A stretch of DNA of 64,000 bases from Brachionus manjavacas (GCA_019054805.1 JAHQIY010000003.1:744001-808000); one strand, 5' to 3'; numbered from the stretch's first letter, positions 21,609 through 33,241 are shown. Notes: generated by a model from the letters alone, not told the origin. Numbers and translations are program-made.

Positions 21609-23237
21609 ATGACTCAATCAAGCGCACCAGCAGCAGCAACAGCGTCAGCGCCGGCCGTCATCAAAAAGCCGTCTAACGTGAGCGCGTTCAAAGACCGGTC
21701 GAAGCCGGAGCACGTGCGCGACTCCAACATAATCGCGGCGAAGTCGATCGCGGAGGCGGTGCGCACCTCGCTGGGCCCCAAGGGCATGGACAAGATGATC
21801 CAGTCGTCGGACGGCTCGGTCACCATCACCAACGACGGCGCCACCATCCTCAAGCAGATGCAGGTGAGCCACCCGGCGGCCAAGATGCTCGTCGAGCTGT
21901 CCAAAGCGCAGGACATCGAGGCGGGCGACGGCACCACCACCGTGGTCGTGATCGCCGGCGCTCTCCTGGACGCCTCGGCCAAGCTGCTCGCCAAAGGCAT
22001 CCACCCGACGCTCATATCCGAGTCGTTCCAGCGCGCCTCCGCCAAATCGCGCCAAATCCTGCAGGGCATAGCGCACAAGGTCGAGCTGGCCGACCGGCAC
22101 TCGCTCCTCAAGTCGGCCTCGACCTCGCTCAACTCCAAAGTGGTCTCGCAGTTCTCGAGCCAGCTGGCGCCCATTGCCGTCGACGCGGTCATGAAGGTCA
22201 TCGACCCGGCCACTGCCACCAACGTCGACCTGCGCGACATCAAGCTGATCAAGAAGCTCGGCGGCACCGTCGACGACACCGAGCTCATCGAGGGCCTCGT
22301 GCTCGACCTGAAGGCGTCCGGCTTCGACGCGCCCAAGAAGGTCGACAAGGCCAGAATCGGCCTCATCCAATTTTGCATCAGTCCGCCCAAGACCGACATG
22401 GAAAACAACGTGGTCATCAACGACTACACCCAAATGGACCGCATACTCAAAGAGGAGCGCCAGTACATACTGAACATAGTGAAAAAAATCAAGGCCTCCA
22501 ACTGCAATGTGCTGCTCATCCAGAAGAGCATTTTGCGCGACGCCGTCAACGAGCTGGCGCTGCACTTTTTGTCCAAAATGAAGATCATGGTCGTCAAGGA
22601 CATCGAGAGAGACGACATCGAGTTCATTTGCAAGAGTTTGGCGTGCAAGCCGATCGCCAGCCTGGACCATTTCGGCGGCGACATGCTGGGCTACGCGGAG
22701 CTGGTCGAGGAGGTGAGCACTGGGTCGAGCCGGGTGGTCAAGTTCACGGGAGTGGCGAACCCGGGCAGGACAGTGTCGATATTGGTGCGGGGCAGCAATA
22801 GGCTGGTGCTGGACGAGGCGGACAGGTCGATCCATGACGCGCTCTGTGTCATCCGGTGCCTGGTCAAGGAGAGAGCGTTGATTGCGGGAGGCGGCGCGCC
22901 AGAGACCGAGCTCGTGATCAAGCTGAGCGAGTACGCGAACACTCTGACCGGCATGGAGCAGTACTGCTACAGAGCGTTCGCTGAGGCGCTCGAGATCGTG
23001 CCGTACACGCTCGCCGAGAACGCCGGACTCAACCCCATCGCCACTGTGACCGAGCTGAGGAATAGACACGCGCAGGGACAGTACACGGCCGGCATCAATG
23101 TCAGAAAGGGCCTCATCACTGACATTCTCGAGGAGAATGTGGTCCAGCCGTTGCTCGTGTCCCAGAGTGCCATTAGTCTGGCGTCCGAAACTGTGCGCTC
23201 CATTCTCAAAATAGATGACATTGTGAGTTTAGTTTGA
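21609..23237 (+). CDS. CCT4: T-complex protein 1 subunit delta (CCT4)
   Basis: A 542-residue frame, close to the usual ~540 for this subunit of the cytosolic CCT/TRiC chaperonin, which folds actin, tubulin and other proteins using ATP. Group II chaperonin motifs are intact: [11 protein letters not shown] (53-63), [11 protein letters not shown] (72-82), the nucleotide-binding/hydrolysis GDGTTTVVV (107-115) and GGGAPE (about 426-431). The delta assignment rests on recognising the overall sequence ([30 protein letters not shown]). I prefer the ATG at 21609 to the one at 21591 because MTQSS is the family-like start and the context is AAAATG. There are no introns. Third codon positions are almost all G or C, unlike everything else here. 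Both flanks are LINE debris in inverted arrangement. Confidence 0.95.
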   Translation: MTQSSAPAAATASAPAVIKKPSNVSAFKDRSKPEHVRDSNIIAAKSIAEAVRTSLGPKGMDKMIQSSDGSVTITNDGATILKQMQVSHPAAKMLVELSKAQDIEAGDGTTTVVVIAGALLDASAKLLAKGIHPTLISESFQRASAKSRQILQGIAHKVELADRHSLLKSASTSLNSKVVSQFSSQLAPIAVDAVMKVIDPATATNVDLRDIKLIKKLGGTVDDTELIEGLVLDLKASGFDAPKKVDKARIGLIQFCISPPKTDMENNVVINDYTQMDRILKEERQYILNIVKKIKASNCNVLLIQKSILRDAVNELALHFLSKMKIMVVKDIERDDIEFICKSLACKPIASLDHFGGDMLGYAELVEEVSTGSSRVVKFTGVANPGRTVSILVRGSNRLVLDEADRSIHDALCVIRCLVKERALIAGGGAPETELVIKLSEYANTLTGMEQYCYRAFAEALEIVPYTLAENAGLNPIATVTELRNRHAQGQYTAGINVRKGLITDILEENVVQPLLVSQSAISLASETVRSILKIDDIVSLV

Positions 23238-23450
23238 CTCTTTTGTTGCTAGTGTTTTTTTTTGGACTAATTTTTTTCTTTGTTTAGATTAACACTGCCT
23301 AAGAGGAGTTGTTTTACACATGGGTTTTTTTGTCACGTAATCAACTAATTTTCGTAGCGTTTGAGATTTTATTTGGAGTACAAATTTCAAAATTTTCTAA
23401 AATGTTTTTTGAATCACTAAGCAAGACTATAATAACCGAATTTATTTTCA

Positions 23451-23456
23451 AATAAA
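23451..23456 (+). terminator. Polyadenylation signal of CCT4
   Basis: AATAAA lies 214 bases after the stop codon, following a T-rich 3' UTR. Confidence 0.45.
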
Positions 23457-23459
23457 ATT

Positions 23460-23828
23460 TTTTTCCACTATTTAACTGGTTGTGTTATTTTTCATTTTAT
23501 TTTTTTAGCTTGAGTTTTTTTGGTAAAATTATTTGGAAATTTTTTTTTTGAATGATAATCTGGTTATTGCTAAAACACGGACCACCCTGTGGGGACCTAA
23601 GGAATAATTTAATAAATTCTGGTAAAGTGTTTTTCTCAGACAAAATTTTATGCTCACTCACGCACAATCGAGATCTAAGCTTTAGGACTTTTAGTTTTTG
23701 CTGCGCAGATCTTTGAAACAAGAAAGAACCAGACTTGTTTTTAAGCCACAGTTTTAAGTTAGGACTTAAATTTTTTTTTATTAAGTCAAAGCCAATGTCT
23801 TAAAAATTTTTTTCATTTTTTTAGTGAA
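23460..23828. other. Intergenic, possible transposon end
   Basis: No gene. AACACGGACCACCCTGTGGGGACC at 23573-23596 resembles AAACACGGACCGCGG near 29320 and the complement of TGGTGGTCCGT near 36020, so it may be the end of an unclassified element. Confidence 0.3.
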
Positions 23829-24005
23829 GTTTAGTCGAGTCAACTAATTTTCTGAATTTTAAACTAAACTTTTTTTGGATTAAAATAAAAAATCATATTT
23901 ATTTTTGGGTCTTGTTAATTATGTGTGCACTGGTTCACATAATTACGTGAGAAACATAATTTTGAAAATAGGTGAACAAAGGTTAAATGTGTTGTCACAT
24001 AAAGG
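23829..24005 (-). repeat. Merlin-like element end plus flank, right inverted copy
   Basis: The reverse complement of 20313-20489, including the unique flank TTAGTCGAGTCAACTAATTT. Here the element continues beyond the shared part with AGGTGAACAAAAA and TTATGTGAACACATAA, so this copy is longer. Confidence 0.5.
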
Positions 24006-24129
24006 TGAACAAAAAAAAATAATTAATTATGTGAACACATAAAAAAAATTTATTTACGAAAATCATTAACTTAAAAGTATTATCAAACTTATTAAAATAT
24101 TTAATATTTAATTAATTATTTTTTTTATT

Positions 24130-24405
24130 TATTGAATATTGAATACCCAACTCCATTGTGTAATTGCTACCTTACTATTTCTTCTTTTTTTCCTGAAACT
24201 TGAACTATTTAAACATGTGCCACATGTAACAATCTTTTCCAATTTATGTCTATTCAACTTTCATTTTTTTAGCTTATTTACTCTATTTTGATTCTTTTTT
24301 TTATCTAATTTTATTAACTATAATTTTATTTTTATTTTATTTTTTTATTTTATTTAAACTTATTCTGAAGGAGCTCTTGCTCGGTACAGAAAACAAATAA
24401 ATAAA
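24130..24405 (+). mobile_element. LINE A 3' end, copy 3
   Basis: Starts at TGAATACCCAACTCCATTG and ends with GAAGGAGCTCTTGCTCGGTA and AACAAATAAATAAA. It is a short 5'-truncated insertion between the two halves of the right inverted arm. Confidence 0.7.
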
Positions 24406-24675
24406 CCCAGAATTTACGGATCACTTTATTTAGCCAGAACGTTTTATTTTTAATAGTTTATTTAATATTTAAGATATATGGCTTTGAGTAATAAAACTCT
24501 TTTCGCCATATTTAAAATTTAAAAAAATGTCCATAAAAAAGTCATATTAAATTAATTAGAATTTGAAAGAGAAATTAGAAATGTTACAGAAAAATTGCTG
24601 TCCATTTGAAGAGCTCATTTGAGACTTTACATAGGAGGGTTTTAAGTTCAGAGCTTATTGAGCTTTCAACAAAAA
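24406..24675. other. AT-rich stretch, nothing recognised
   Basis: No coding frame or clear repeat. Confidence 0.3.
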
Positions 24676-24677
24676 AA

Positions 24678-25185
24678 TCAATATAATTCTGTATGAGTGA
24701 AATAATGAGTGTGTTTTTTTATATTAAACTTTTTTTTTGTGTACTTTTCAAGCAGAATTCTGGGTCTTGATTCAATTTTATCTACCTTTTGTTCCTCGAG
24801 AAGGCCAGAAAGTTGAATAGACGGTGTGTCATAAGGTAAGTGATTGATTGACTTAAGACATGTATTTTGAATTACTTGCAGTTTTTTAATGTTTGTCTGA
24901 GAAACACGGGATAAAATGAAAAAACCTATAAGGGCATTATAAATTCCATTCAAGGTTTTTTTTACTTAACTTCCACGATCTGTGTGACAAAATTTTAATT
25001 GAATTCAAGTGATTTTGACATCTAGAACGAATGAACCTGGGAATTGAATCAAAGACTTTGGTCAAATTTTATTCCAAGGAAGACTGGGGAGTCAGTGTAG
25101 GGTATTTGCTTTCCAAAAAGTTTTAGACTAAGCTTATTGTTTTTTGAAGGATTTCCAGAGTAAAAAATTTAGCTTTTATTTTTAT
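24678..25185 (-). mobile_element. LINE B, C-terminal fragment, inverted copy
   Basis: The 91-codon frame 24678-24953 repeats the LNGIYNALIGFF...PYDTPSIQL segment of 19953-20312 and extends it with SGLLEEQKVDKIESRP, the true C-terminus. The upstream part (to 25170) matches nearly base for base in inverse orientation. Confidence 0.7.
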
Positions 25186-25189
25186 TTTT

Positions 25190-25489
25190 ATATATTTTTT
25201 TTCTGTACCGAGCTAGGGCTCCTTCAGAATAAATTAAAAAATCAAAAATTCAATTAAAGTTAATAAAATGAGATAAAAAAAATGAAAGTTTAGAAGACAT
25301 AGATTGTAACATGTGGCAAATGTTTAGTTTACATAGTTCAGGTTTCAGGAAAAATAGAGGAAATAGTAAGGTAGCAATTACACAATGGAGTTGGGTATTC
25401 AATATATCTCGATTCGAAACCTTCTTTGTATTCCTCCATCAGTCTTACAACCAATGGAATAGAATGACTCAGTCCTGTCCCAACATATG
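25190..25489 (-). mobile_element. LINE A 3' end, inverted copy
   Basis: On the minus strand this reads from the GLSHSIPLVV segment through the 3' UTR to CCCTAGCTCGGTACAGAAAA. It lies head to head with the plus-strand LINE A that begins at 25492. Confidence 0.75.
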
Positions 25490-25491
25490 GA

Positions 25492-27265
25492 AAAGGGAAA
25501 ATGCTTTGGAGAACCAGCCCATCTTCTATTTTCACAGATACTGAGAAAGATTTCGAAATACTTAATTCTAACTCTGAATTCTTTAGAAATTATGATCAGT
25601 CTAATTTTAATGATCCAATTTGCTTAAATGAATTTAATTATGGCTCTAAAAAGATTGAAAAATGAAGCGGCATCAGGACATGACCAAATTCATAATCTAA
25701 TGTTAAAAAACTTACCAAGAAATTCATTAATAGAAATCTTAGAACTTTTTAATTTATCTCTTAGAAAAGGTAAAGTCCCGAAAGCATGGAAAACATCGAA
25801 CATTACTATGATTCAAAAAAAAGCCTCTTCTTTACAAGATCCTTTAAATTATAGACCAATTAATATAACGAGTTGTTTAGGAAAGTTACTGGAAAGAAAA
25901 GTTTATTCAAGATTATACTATTTTTTGTAACATAACTCACTCCTTATCCAGGAGCAATCAGGATTTAGGAAACACCGGCGAACATCGGATAATCGATTCT
26001 TTTTAATTCAAAAAATTGTGGAGTCATTAAATAGAAAAAAGAGTCTGCTGCCTGTTTTTTGATATTTAGAAAGCCTTTAATATGGTTTTGAAGGTTTACT
26101 TTTAAAATTGATTAAAATGAGTCCACCTCATTACTTGACTAACTGGATTAGATCCTTTTTAGATAGGAGGACATTTAAGGTAAATGTGAATGATCATCTG
26201 AGCGAAGAATATAAAATAAATGCAAGTGTTCCTCAAGGCTCAGTAATCAGTCCTCTTTTATTTAGTATATATATTAATGACATCCCAAAAAGAAACAAAA
26301 CAAATAATGAATACTCTCTGCTTTTCGCAGATGATCTAGTTACATTCTTCATTTATAACAAAAAAGGGAACCTAGAAAATAAGATAAATAAATACACCAA
26401 CGAACTAGAACAATGGCTTATTAAATGGAAAATGAAGATATCAGTTGAAAAGTCGTGTTCAGTATTCTTTTCTAGGTACAAAAAATAGAGTGATAATCTA
26501 AACTTAAAAATTTATGGAAACAGAATAATGAACCAAAAAGGAATCAAATTTCTTGGCATTTAATTTGATTCTAAGTTAAACTTTAATATACTAGTAGACG
26601 AAATCAAAGAACGCTGCAATAAAAGGCAAAATATTATTAAGATATTGTCAAACAAAAAATGGAGTCTTACTCAAAACACACTAGGAAATTTATTTAAATC
26701 TTTAATCGGATCAATTTTACACTTTTCTTTCCTTGCTTGAAATTATTTTCAGAAAATAATATCAAAAAACTACAAGTAATTCAGAATACAGCTCTATCAG
26801 TCAGATCTATTGATCTTAAGTTAAAATATGATACTCCCTCCAACATCGTGCATCATGAAGCTTTTAGTAAACTTAAATTACTAACAGTCTCGAATTAAGT
26901 TGAGTGAGAAATATGTTGGGACAGGACTGAGACATTCTATTCCATTAGTTGTTAGACTGGTGAAAGAATACAAAGAAGGTTTTGAATCAAGATTTATTGA
27001 ATACCCAACTCCATTGTGTAATTGCTACCTTACTATTTCTTCTTTTTTTCCTGAAACTTGAACTATTTAACAAGTGGCACATTAAACAATCTTTTCCAAT
27101 TTATGTCTTTTCAACTTTAATTTTATTTAGCTTATTTACTCTTTTTTGATTCTTTTTTTTTATCTAATTTTCTTAACTTTAATTTTATTTTTATTTTAAT
27201 TTTTTATTTTATTTTTAATTTTTTCTGAAGGAGCTTTAGCTCGGTACAGAAAACAAATAAATAAA
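25492..27265 (+). mobile_element. LINE A, 5'-truncated copy 4
   Basis: Starts near KGKCFGEL, then carries the RT in broken frames: 25628-25930 (ASGHDQIHNLMLKNLP, NYRPINITSC) and 26108-26488 (VPQGSVISPLLFSIYINDIP and FADDL). The C-terminus is frameshifted and has a premature stop near 26486. The 3' UTR ends GAAGGAGCTTTAGCTCGG with an AAATAAATAAA tail. It is closely related to the copy at 51.8-55.97 kb. Confidence 0.85.
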
Positions 27266-27289
27266 ATAAATAAATTAGTCAGTTGGAAT

Positions 27290-28147
27290 ACTGAAAAGTA
27301 AATTTTTAAAAAGAGCAATACAGAATCCTTTTCGACATCAATTTTAAGACCTATCATAAAAAGAGATGACGACAACGATAACGATGCTGAAATCGAAGTA
27401 AGGCCTAACAAAAAAATAAGGAGAATATTATAAGTTTTGTTCATCATGACGACTTTCAAACTTACAAAGAAGCAATTGACCATGTGCTCAAAAATTTTGA
27501 AGACAATTCGTGGGCTGCGAAAAAAAAAAAGAAAACTCAACAAGACGAAAAGCACTCTTAGAGCATCAATTATGAACAACAACATGATAATCGAATGGAA
27601 CCTATTTCACAGCTATCAGAACAAGAGAACAATGTTAACAATAGATTGCTTATTCAAACGACTTCGTCAATAACTATTGCAAGACTAAACCCAAAAGAGG
27701 CTCCAAAGAAAAAGAGGCCGCATTCCCAAATTCTGGCCGCCAAGCTGAACGGCTAAATGACCGCCCGCCACAATGTTGACCGTAACTTTGACTTGCCGCT
27801 TTTTTTTTAACGATTTTTTAAACTTAAAAATTTTTAAGTCATTGACTTGACTTAAAAAAAAAAAAATTTTTTTTAAGTCATTGACTTGACTTAAAAAAAA
27901 AAAAAAATAATTTTAAGTCATTGACTTGACTTAAGAAAAAAAAAAAAAAATTTTTAAGTCATTGACTTGACTTAAAAAAAAAAAAAATAATTTTAAGTCA
28001 TTGACTTGACTTAAAAAAAAAAAAAATCTAAGTCAAGTCATTGACTTGACTTGACTTAAGACTTGTGACTTAAAAACAACTCTGAATATAATACAAATAT
28101 TATATCTATTTTTTTAATTTTTTTAGCTACGAAAATAATTTGTAGCT
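27290..28147 (+). mobile_element. Second copy of GTAGC-type element, left-truncated
   Basis: Coding remnants at 27330-27760 match the element at 12647-13491: HHDDFQTYKEAID and SWAAKKKKK against HHADFETYN and SWAAKEKQK. The right end GCTACGAAAATAATTTGTAGC (28127-28147) matches the right end there. The left inverted repeat is missing. The tandem AAGTCA array lies inside its 3' part. Confidence 0.5.
27836..28050. repeat. 40-bp tandem array of an AAGTCA palindrome
   Basis: AAGTCATTGACTTGACTT recurs at 27836, 27875, 27915, 27956, 27995 and 28035, a period of 39-41 bases with A/T-run spacers. Each unit can form a short hairpin. Confidence 0.8.
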
Positions 28148-28189
28148 TTTTTCTGGAGAGATCTTTAACCTCCATTTTTGAAGCCACAG

Positions 28190-29262
28190 CTGCATTATAA
28201 ATAATTATTTTTATTAAAGATGATTATTTATAATTTTTGCAATTTTGTCATATTTTTTGAAGAAAAAAAAGGTTACCAGGTTATCGGAAAATAACAAGGA
28301 GTTTTTTTGGTCCTGCTTGGGGATATCATTAATAAAAATAGTAAAGAGTAGGGGACTAATGACTGCACCCTGGGGAACTCCAGCATCTATGGGACCTGAA
28401 TTCGAGACAAAGTTATTTATTTTCACAAAAAAATTCGATATTCTAAAAAATTAACAACTCACTCTATTATGTAGAGATGGGCCTCAATTTTGGTAAGTTT
28501 GTAGATTAAACCACTGTGCCATACCTTGTCAAAAGCTTGAGAGATGTCGAAGTAGAGGAAACTTTTTCTTTCTTACCAAAGTCTCAGAAACCTTTTGGGT
28601 TAAAAATCCCAAATAATCGGAGGTACGTCATTCTTGAAACCAGACTATTCTTTGCAGAAAAGAATCTTGTCTTGAAGGAAATTATCAGCCTACTTGTGAT
28701 AATTCTTTCAAAAATTATTCCAATACAGCTAGCGACACTAATTGGTCGGTAATTAGACGGGTCAGAACTGGCTTTTTTTTTGGAGATCATTGTTATTTTA
28801 GAGATTTTCCAGGCTTCTGGAATTTCGGATGAAGAGGTCTAGGAGTTGAAAAAACTTGCTAGACCCAGTAAAAACAAGTCAGGGAGATTTTTTTAGGTCC
28901 AGAGGATGACTCGTCTTTTAGTTTTCCAATGTTTTTTTTAGCTCTTCAATTGTGATTTTAGGAAGAGACTTTTCGGAATTTATATAAGGACTTTCTTTCA
29001 GATAATCTTTATTTGAAACAAGTCCTTCTACCATGTCTCGAAAGTCATTGTCATAGGAATCATTCCTTTCTTGAGTAAAGATTTCCCCAATAATCTCTTT
29101 GAAGAGCGTACCTTTTTCGGAATCTGTTTTAAACTCTTTGAGTTTTAAACAAGTTTGGGGATAACATTGCTGGATGAATTTTTTTTAAACGAATTAACTT
29201 TTTTCCAAAAAGGACGGTAAGAGTTTGAATTAGGCCCAAGAGACTTAAGAACATAAGGCCCG
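28190..29262 (-). mobile_element. LINE D fragment with RT, inverted
   Basis: 28584-28790 encodes DPSNYRPISVASCIGIIFER. 28214-28426 encodes AGVPQGAVISPLLFTIFIND and a catalytic-site remnant FSDN in place of FADD. Upstream minus-strand sequence to about 29260 looks like the region before the RT. It is divergent from LINE A and inactive. Confidence 0.65.
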
Positions 29263-29312
29263 TCTTTTATTTATTTATTTGTTTCTCTGTACCGAGCTTG
29301 AGCGGCTTAAAC
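29262..29312 (-). mobile_element. Isolated LINE 3' tail
   Basis: On the minus strand it reads CAAGCTCGGTACAGAGAAAC followed by AAATAAATAAATAAA, matching the 3' tail of the LINE A group. Confidence 0.5.
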
Positions 29313-29640
29313 TTAAACACGGACCGCGGTGGGTTGGCATTAGGAATAATCCAAAAACTTCCGACCAGCGACCATTTTTTAGAGAATTTGATGAATTTTT
29401 ACGCAAAAGAACCAGTTGGATCATAAGACCTTGTTTTTGATTTTCAAAACTATAACGAGTAAAATCCTGAGTTGCTATTAACGGACCAGCCTAAGTATTA
29501 TTGCAGAAAAATAAATTGTCTCCTAGCTCTTTTTTTTAAAAGCTCATAGCTGAAAAACTAAAAGAAATACCAAAAATGTATTTTTTTACTAAAATTTTTC
29601 AAAAAATCAAAAAATTGAAAGCTTTTTTGCAGTCCGTTTT
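29313..29640. other. Intergenic, nothing firm
   Basis: AAACACGGACC and CTAAGTATTATTGCAG look like parts of other element ends. No coding frame was seen. Confidence 0.3.
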
Positions 29641-30520
29641 AAAGATAATTAAAATCTCTACATTCTTATATAAAAAATGAGTATTTATTTTGGAGTAATC
29701 TGTTAGAATTTCTCTTTAATTATTTTTGCTTTTAACTTATGCAATTTTTATTTAATTATTTCAAGAAATGAAAAACACTTTTTAAATTTTTTTAAGAGAC
29801 AACTTAATTTTTGTAGGCAAATTGAAGTTGATGGTCAAATGTGAATTTCAAATCAAAATTTTTAGTTTTTGATTTAAATAAAAAGGTATTTTTTATCAAT
29901 TTTTTAATAATAAATAACTTTACTTTATTAAACATCATTTGTTTAATCAAAAATTAGATAGAAAATTATATGAATTTTTATCTGAAGTGGATTGAATACT
30001 TAATCAATATTTTGAAATTTTACAATACAAAATTTAACTTTGTTTCGCCGTAAATTTAATTGATATTTAAATATTATTTAAAGCGTTTATTTGAGCCATA
30101 ATTTGGATACCTAAATGTCGATTATAAATTTGTCTAAAAGTTTTCTAATGAAGATTTTAGAAGAATCAATTAAAGGTCAATTAGAGAAAAAGTATTTTTT
30201 TTTTTTTTTAATTAAAATAATAAACATCTTATGTTTAATTTTAAAAAAATTTGAAAAATTTAATTTTATCATTTTCACTAAGAATTTAATCAATTAAATT
30301 TTGATCATTTGGTGTGATCATGAACTTCAAGTTGCCATTTTTGTAAAGTTTATTTTCATTTATCACTTATTTGAAATTTAATATTTAAATTTCTTTTTTA
30401 AATATAATTTTGAGTGATAGATACAAATATTTTTGAAATAAATAATCAATATCAACTTAAGAAAAATTCAATTAAACCTTCAAATAAAAAAATTTATCTA
30501 ATAATAATTTATCTAATATT
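29640..30520. repeat. Composite dispersed repeat, copy 2
   Basis: Contains the 3885-4245 repeat (at 29925-30345) flanked by segments that recur inverted at 35390-35890: 29690-29815 pairs with about 35785-35890, and 30340-30500 with about 35610-35780. It has no coding potential. Confidence 0.5.
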
Positions 30521-30945
30521 CATGCTAAAAAAATATCAAAAAAATTCTACTTCCGTTTTTTTTTAAATAGATACAACAAAAAAAATTTGGATACTTAGAT
30601 AAAATAATTAGATATTAAAAAAAAATATTTATTTACTATGTTTAGATAGCTTATTATTTTGATACAATAAAAAAAGAATTAGATACAATGAAAAGATAAC
30701 AGTCATAAAAAAAGTGATTTACATAAAATCATTTTTCTTTGCAGGCGTTCGGACAATCATAACCTTTTTTCTTTTCATTTAAGCGTTGCATTTCATTTTT
30801 AGTAAATTCTTTTTTTCATTTAATTAATTTAATGAGATATAAGTTTATTTTATCTAAATTAAACTAGATAAAAAAAATTTAAATTAAAAAAATTTTGGCA
30901 TACAAACTTTATTAAATAAAAGTACACAATTTTTTAAATATTCCA
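30521..30945. other. AT-rich stretch with TTAGATA words
   Basis: Repeated GGATACTTAGATAA, TTAGATACAAT and TAGATAGC words suggest a worn transposon end. No gene was seen. Confidence 0.3.
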
Positions 30946-30949
30946 CAAA

Positions 30950-31340
30950 AATACAAATTGACATATAATTATTATTTTTATTATTATTTTAAAAAAAATA
31001 CATACACCTCATAGGCATTTAGTAAAAAAAGGTTCATTTATATATAAAAAAAAAAAGTATTTTATAAAAGTATTTTATATAAAAATTTAAGTCACTTTTA
31101 ATAAAGCATTTAGCTCATTGTACAAATTGGAGATAAAATTATTATATCATCACAATATGCAATGACTGATAAGTTAAAATTTCCAATTTTAGCTCCAAGA
31201 TTTAAATCGGTACATTGTTTTAAAAGATCATTGATAAAAAAATTAAACAAATAGGGTGATAAAATTCCACCTTGTTTAACTCCTTCTGTAATTTGAAAAG
31301 GTTGACTGGTTTTATTATCAAATAAACAAAATAATTATAA
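30950..31340 (-). mobile_element. LINE E fragment with YCDD RT motif, inverted
   Basis: The minus strand encodes ITEGVKQGGILSPYLFNFFI, then a YCDDI catalytic motif, without an intervening stop in the core, and ends with a CCTATGAGG-containing tail near 31015. The same tail appears at 60735-60850. The GVKQGG and YCDD pattern differs from the VPQGS/FADD of LINE A, so this is another clade. Confidence 0.65.
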
Positions 31341-31418
31341 ACAAAATCAATAATTTTGTCATTTAACACATATTTTACAAGAATTTATTATTTTATTTTT
31401 TTATCTAATTTAAATTAG

Positions 31419-31520
31419 ATTTCTGGCATTTGAACGCTTGTGCAATCCTAAGAGAAAGTCCTAAAGCTTAGCTCTAAATTGCACTTGAAAGAGCGCCAAA
31501 AGTTGCACTTGTTTTAGTGG
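31419..31520. repeat. Short conserved island, copy 1
   Basis: A 95-base block with higher GC than its surroundings, including TGTGCAATCC and GAGCGCCAAAAGTTGC, matches 36046-36140. The neighbouring DNA does not match. Its function is unknown; it may be the end of a mobile element or a small structured RNA. Confidence 0.45.
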
Positions 31521-32194
31521 TCGGCGCCGAAAGTCATGTTACATGATCTTTGAGAAAAAACAAAAGTTAAAACCAATCTTGACCTTAAAATTGACGGTAA
31601 CAGTTTAAAAAACGAGGAAAAAGTGAAATTCTTAGGCATCACGTTAGACACAAAGCTTACATTTAATCCTATGGTAGATGAATTAAAAAAACGCTGTAAT
31701 TCTAGGCTAAATTTAATAAAATATCTCTCAAATAAAAAATGGGGACTAAAACCAAAAACATTAAGTAATCTTTACAAATCCTTAATGGGATCAATTCACG
31801 ATTATTCTTTTCCTTGTTTAAATTCATTCACTTAAAATAATATCAAAAAAATACAAGTTGTTCAAAATTTTGCAGTTCGATCTATTTTGAAACTGAAATT
31901 TGATACCCCCTCCAACATGTTACATCATGAGGCATATAAAAAACTTAAACTGCTGACAGTCTCAAATCGACTTTTTGAGTTGAGTGAGAGATATGTCAGG
32001 TTAGGATTGGGTCATTCTGTTCCACTGGTCGTCAGACTGGTGAAAGAAAATATAGAGAAGGTTTCGAATCAAGATATATCGAATATCCAACTCCATTGTG
32101 TAATTGCTACCAAGGAATTTTTTCTTTTCCTTCGTTATTAAATATATAAGCATGTCTAATACTAGCCTACGTTATAAAAAATATATCATTTATT

Positions 32195-33241
32195 GGGTCT
32201 CCCCCAATAGGTGACCAAGCGGTCACGAAATATGTGACCAATTCAATTTCTCTCATCTGGTGACCAACAGTGGTCACGTATATTTGACCATGGAAATAGG
32301 TGACCAATATTTAAATAAATTTTAAAATTAAATTATTTAGGTGACCAACATGTAGTTTATGTGACCACTTAAACTCATTATGTGACCATCGACGTCATTT
32401 CGTGACCACTTAAATTTAAAAAAAAAAGAAAAAAGATTTTTTTAATTCTTATCTAAACTTAATGAACAAAGTTGTCTTAACTTTTCAAATAAACCAGCTA
32501 TCATATTTTCACTAACGTTATCACCTGCAATTTTGCGCGTTTTAGCAATTGTTAATTGAGCCGCCCAATATTTAATCAATAACATGATAACATTTATTTT
32601 TTTTCTAAATAATGAAAAAAAAGAACCTTCCCAAACTGACTTGTACGTGCCACATTTATAAACAGTACAACGCCAAGTCAAAATTTTTTCTTTGGAGTCT
32701 TTTCCCCTTGTTCTAAATCGAAGTTCCATTTCTCTTTGATACTTAGGACAATTGGATTTAAAACAGACTTGTGAAACATGCACTGCACCAATTTCGCGTA
32801 ACATATTAAAAATATTATATTCTTCGGAATCTTTAAATTGTTCATTCATTTTTGATTTTTAATTTTTAGAATAGTTTTAAAATTGTTTTTGGATTTAATA
32901 TAAAATCTAACAATATTTTTTATAAAATTTGCTGTTTCATCAAAAAAATGATTATAATAAAAATTTGAAATTAATAATAATAAGTAAATAAAATTCATTT
33001 TATAAAATTAACTTAAATTTTGTAATAATATTTTATTAAATTCATGTGACCATTGTCATTCATTTGGTGACCATTGATATTCATTTGGTGACCTATATAC
33101 TCATTACGTGACCGTTGTCTTCAAAATATTGGTCACCTATTTCCATGGTCAAATATACGTGACCACTGTTGGTCACCAAATGAGAGAAATTGAATTGGTC
33201 ACATATTTCGTGACCGCTTGGTCACCTATTGGGGGAGACCC
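32195..33241. mobile_element. Merlin-like DNA transposon with 118-bp TIRs
   Basis: The ends are inverted repeats of about 118 bp (32195-32312 and 33124-33241) starting GGGTCTCCCCCAATAGGTGA, with one mismatch seen. The 8-base target duplication CATTTATT flanks them at 32187-32194 and 33242-33249. The termini and inner flanks contain many GTGACC/GGTCAC words, likely transposase-binding sites. Merlin/IS1016 elements typically make 8-9 bp duplications. The inside carries a short minus-strand transposase fragment, so the copy is non-autonomous but recent. Confidence 0.9.
32442..32849 (-). CDS. Truncated IS1595/Merlin-type transposase
   Basis: 135 residues, against roughly 250-300 for a complete transposase. 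Cysteines near residues 34-39 and 60-66 (CFKSNCP; CTVYKCG) form a zinc-ribbon-like region, followed by WEGSFFSLFRKK and a helix with LLIKYWAAQL. This order (zinc ribbon, G.FF segment, helical DNA-binding part) fits the N-terminus of IS1595/ISXO2-type enzymes. The DDE catalytic domain is missing. It may still bind the ends and could act as a repressor; that is inference. Confidence 0.65.
   Translation of the reverse strand: MNEQFKDSEEYNIFNMLREIGAVHVSQVCFKSNCPKYQREMELRFRTRGKDSKEKILTWRCTVYKCGTYKSVWEGSFFSLFRKKINVIMLLIKYWAAQLTIAKTRKIAGDNVSENMIAGLFEKLRQLCSLSLDKN

Noticed and set aside
21614..23221. Long minus-strand frames (up to 474 codons) opposite CCT4, and a plus-strand 142-codon frame in another phase
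   Set aside because: They are shadows of a GC-rich gene: low-quality composition and no domains, while the CCT4 frame has every family motif.
27836..28050. Regular array considered as a CRISPR
   Set aside because: Spacers are near-identical A/T runs, not unique sequences, and the context is eukaryotic.
30115..30297. 60-codon frame
   Set aside because: Lies within the dispersed repeat and is not preserved in the 3885-4245 copy.
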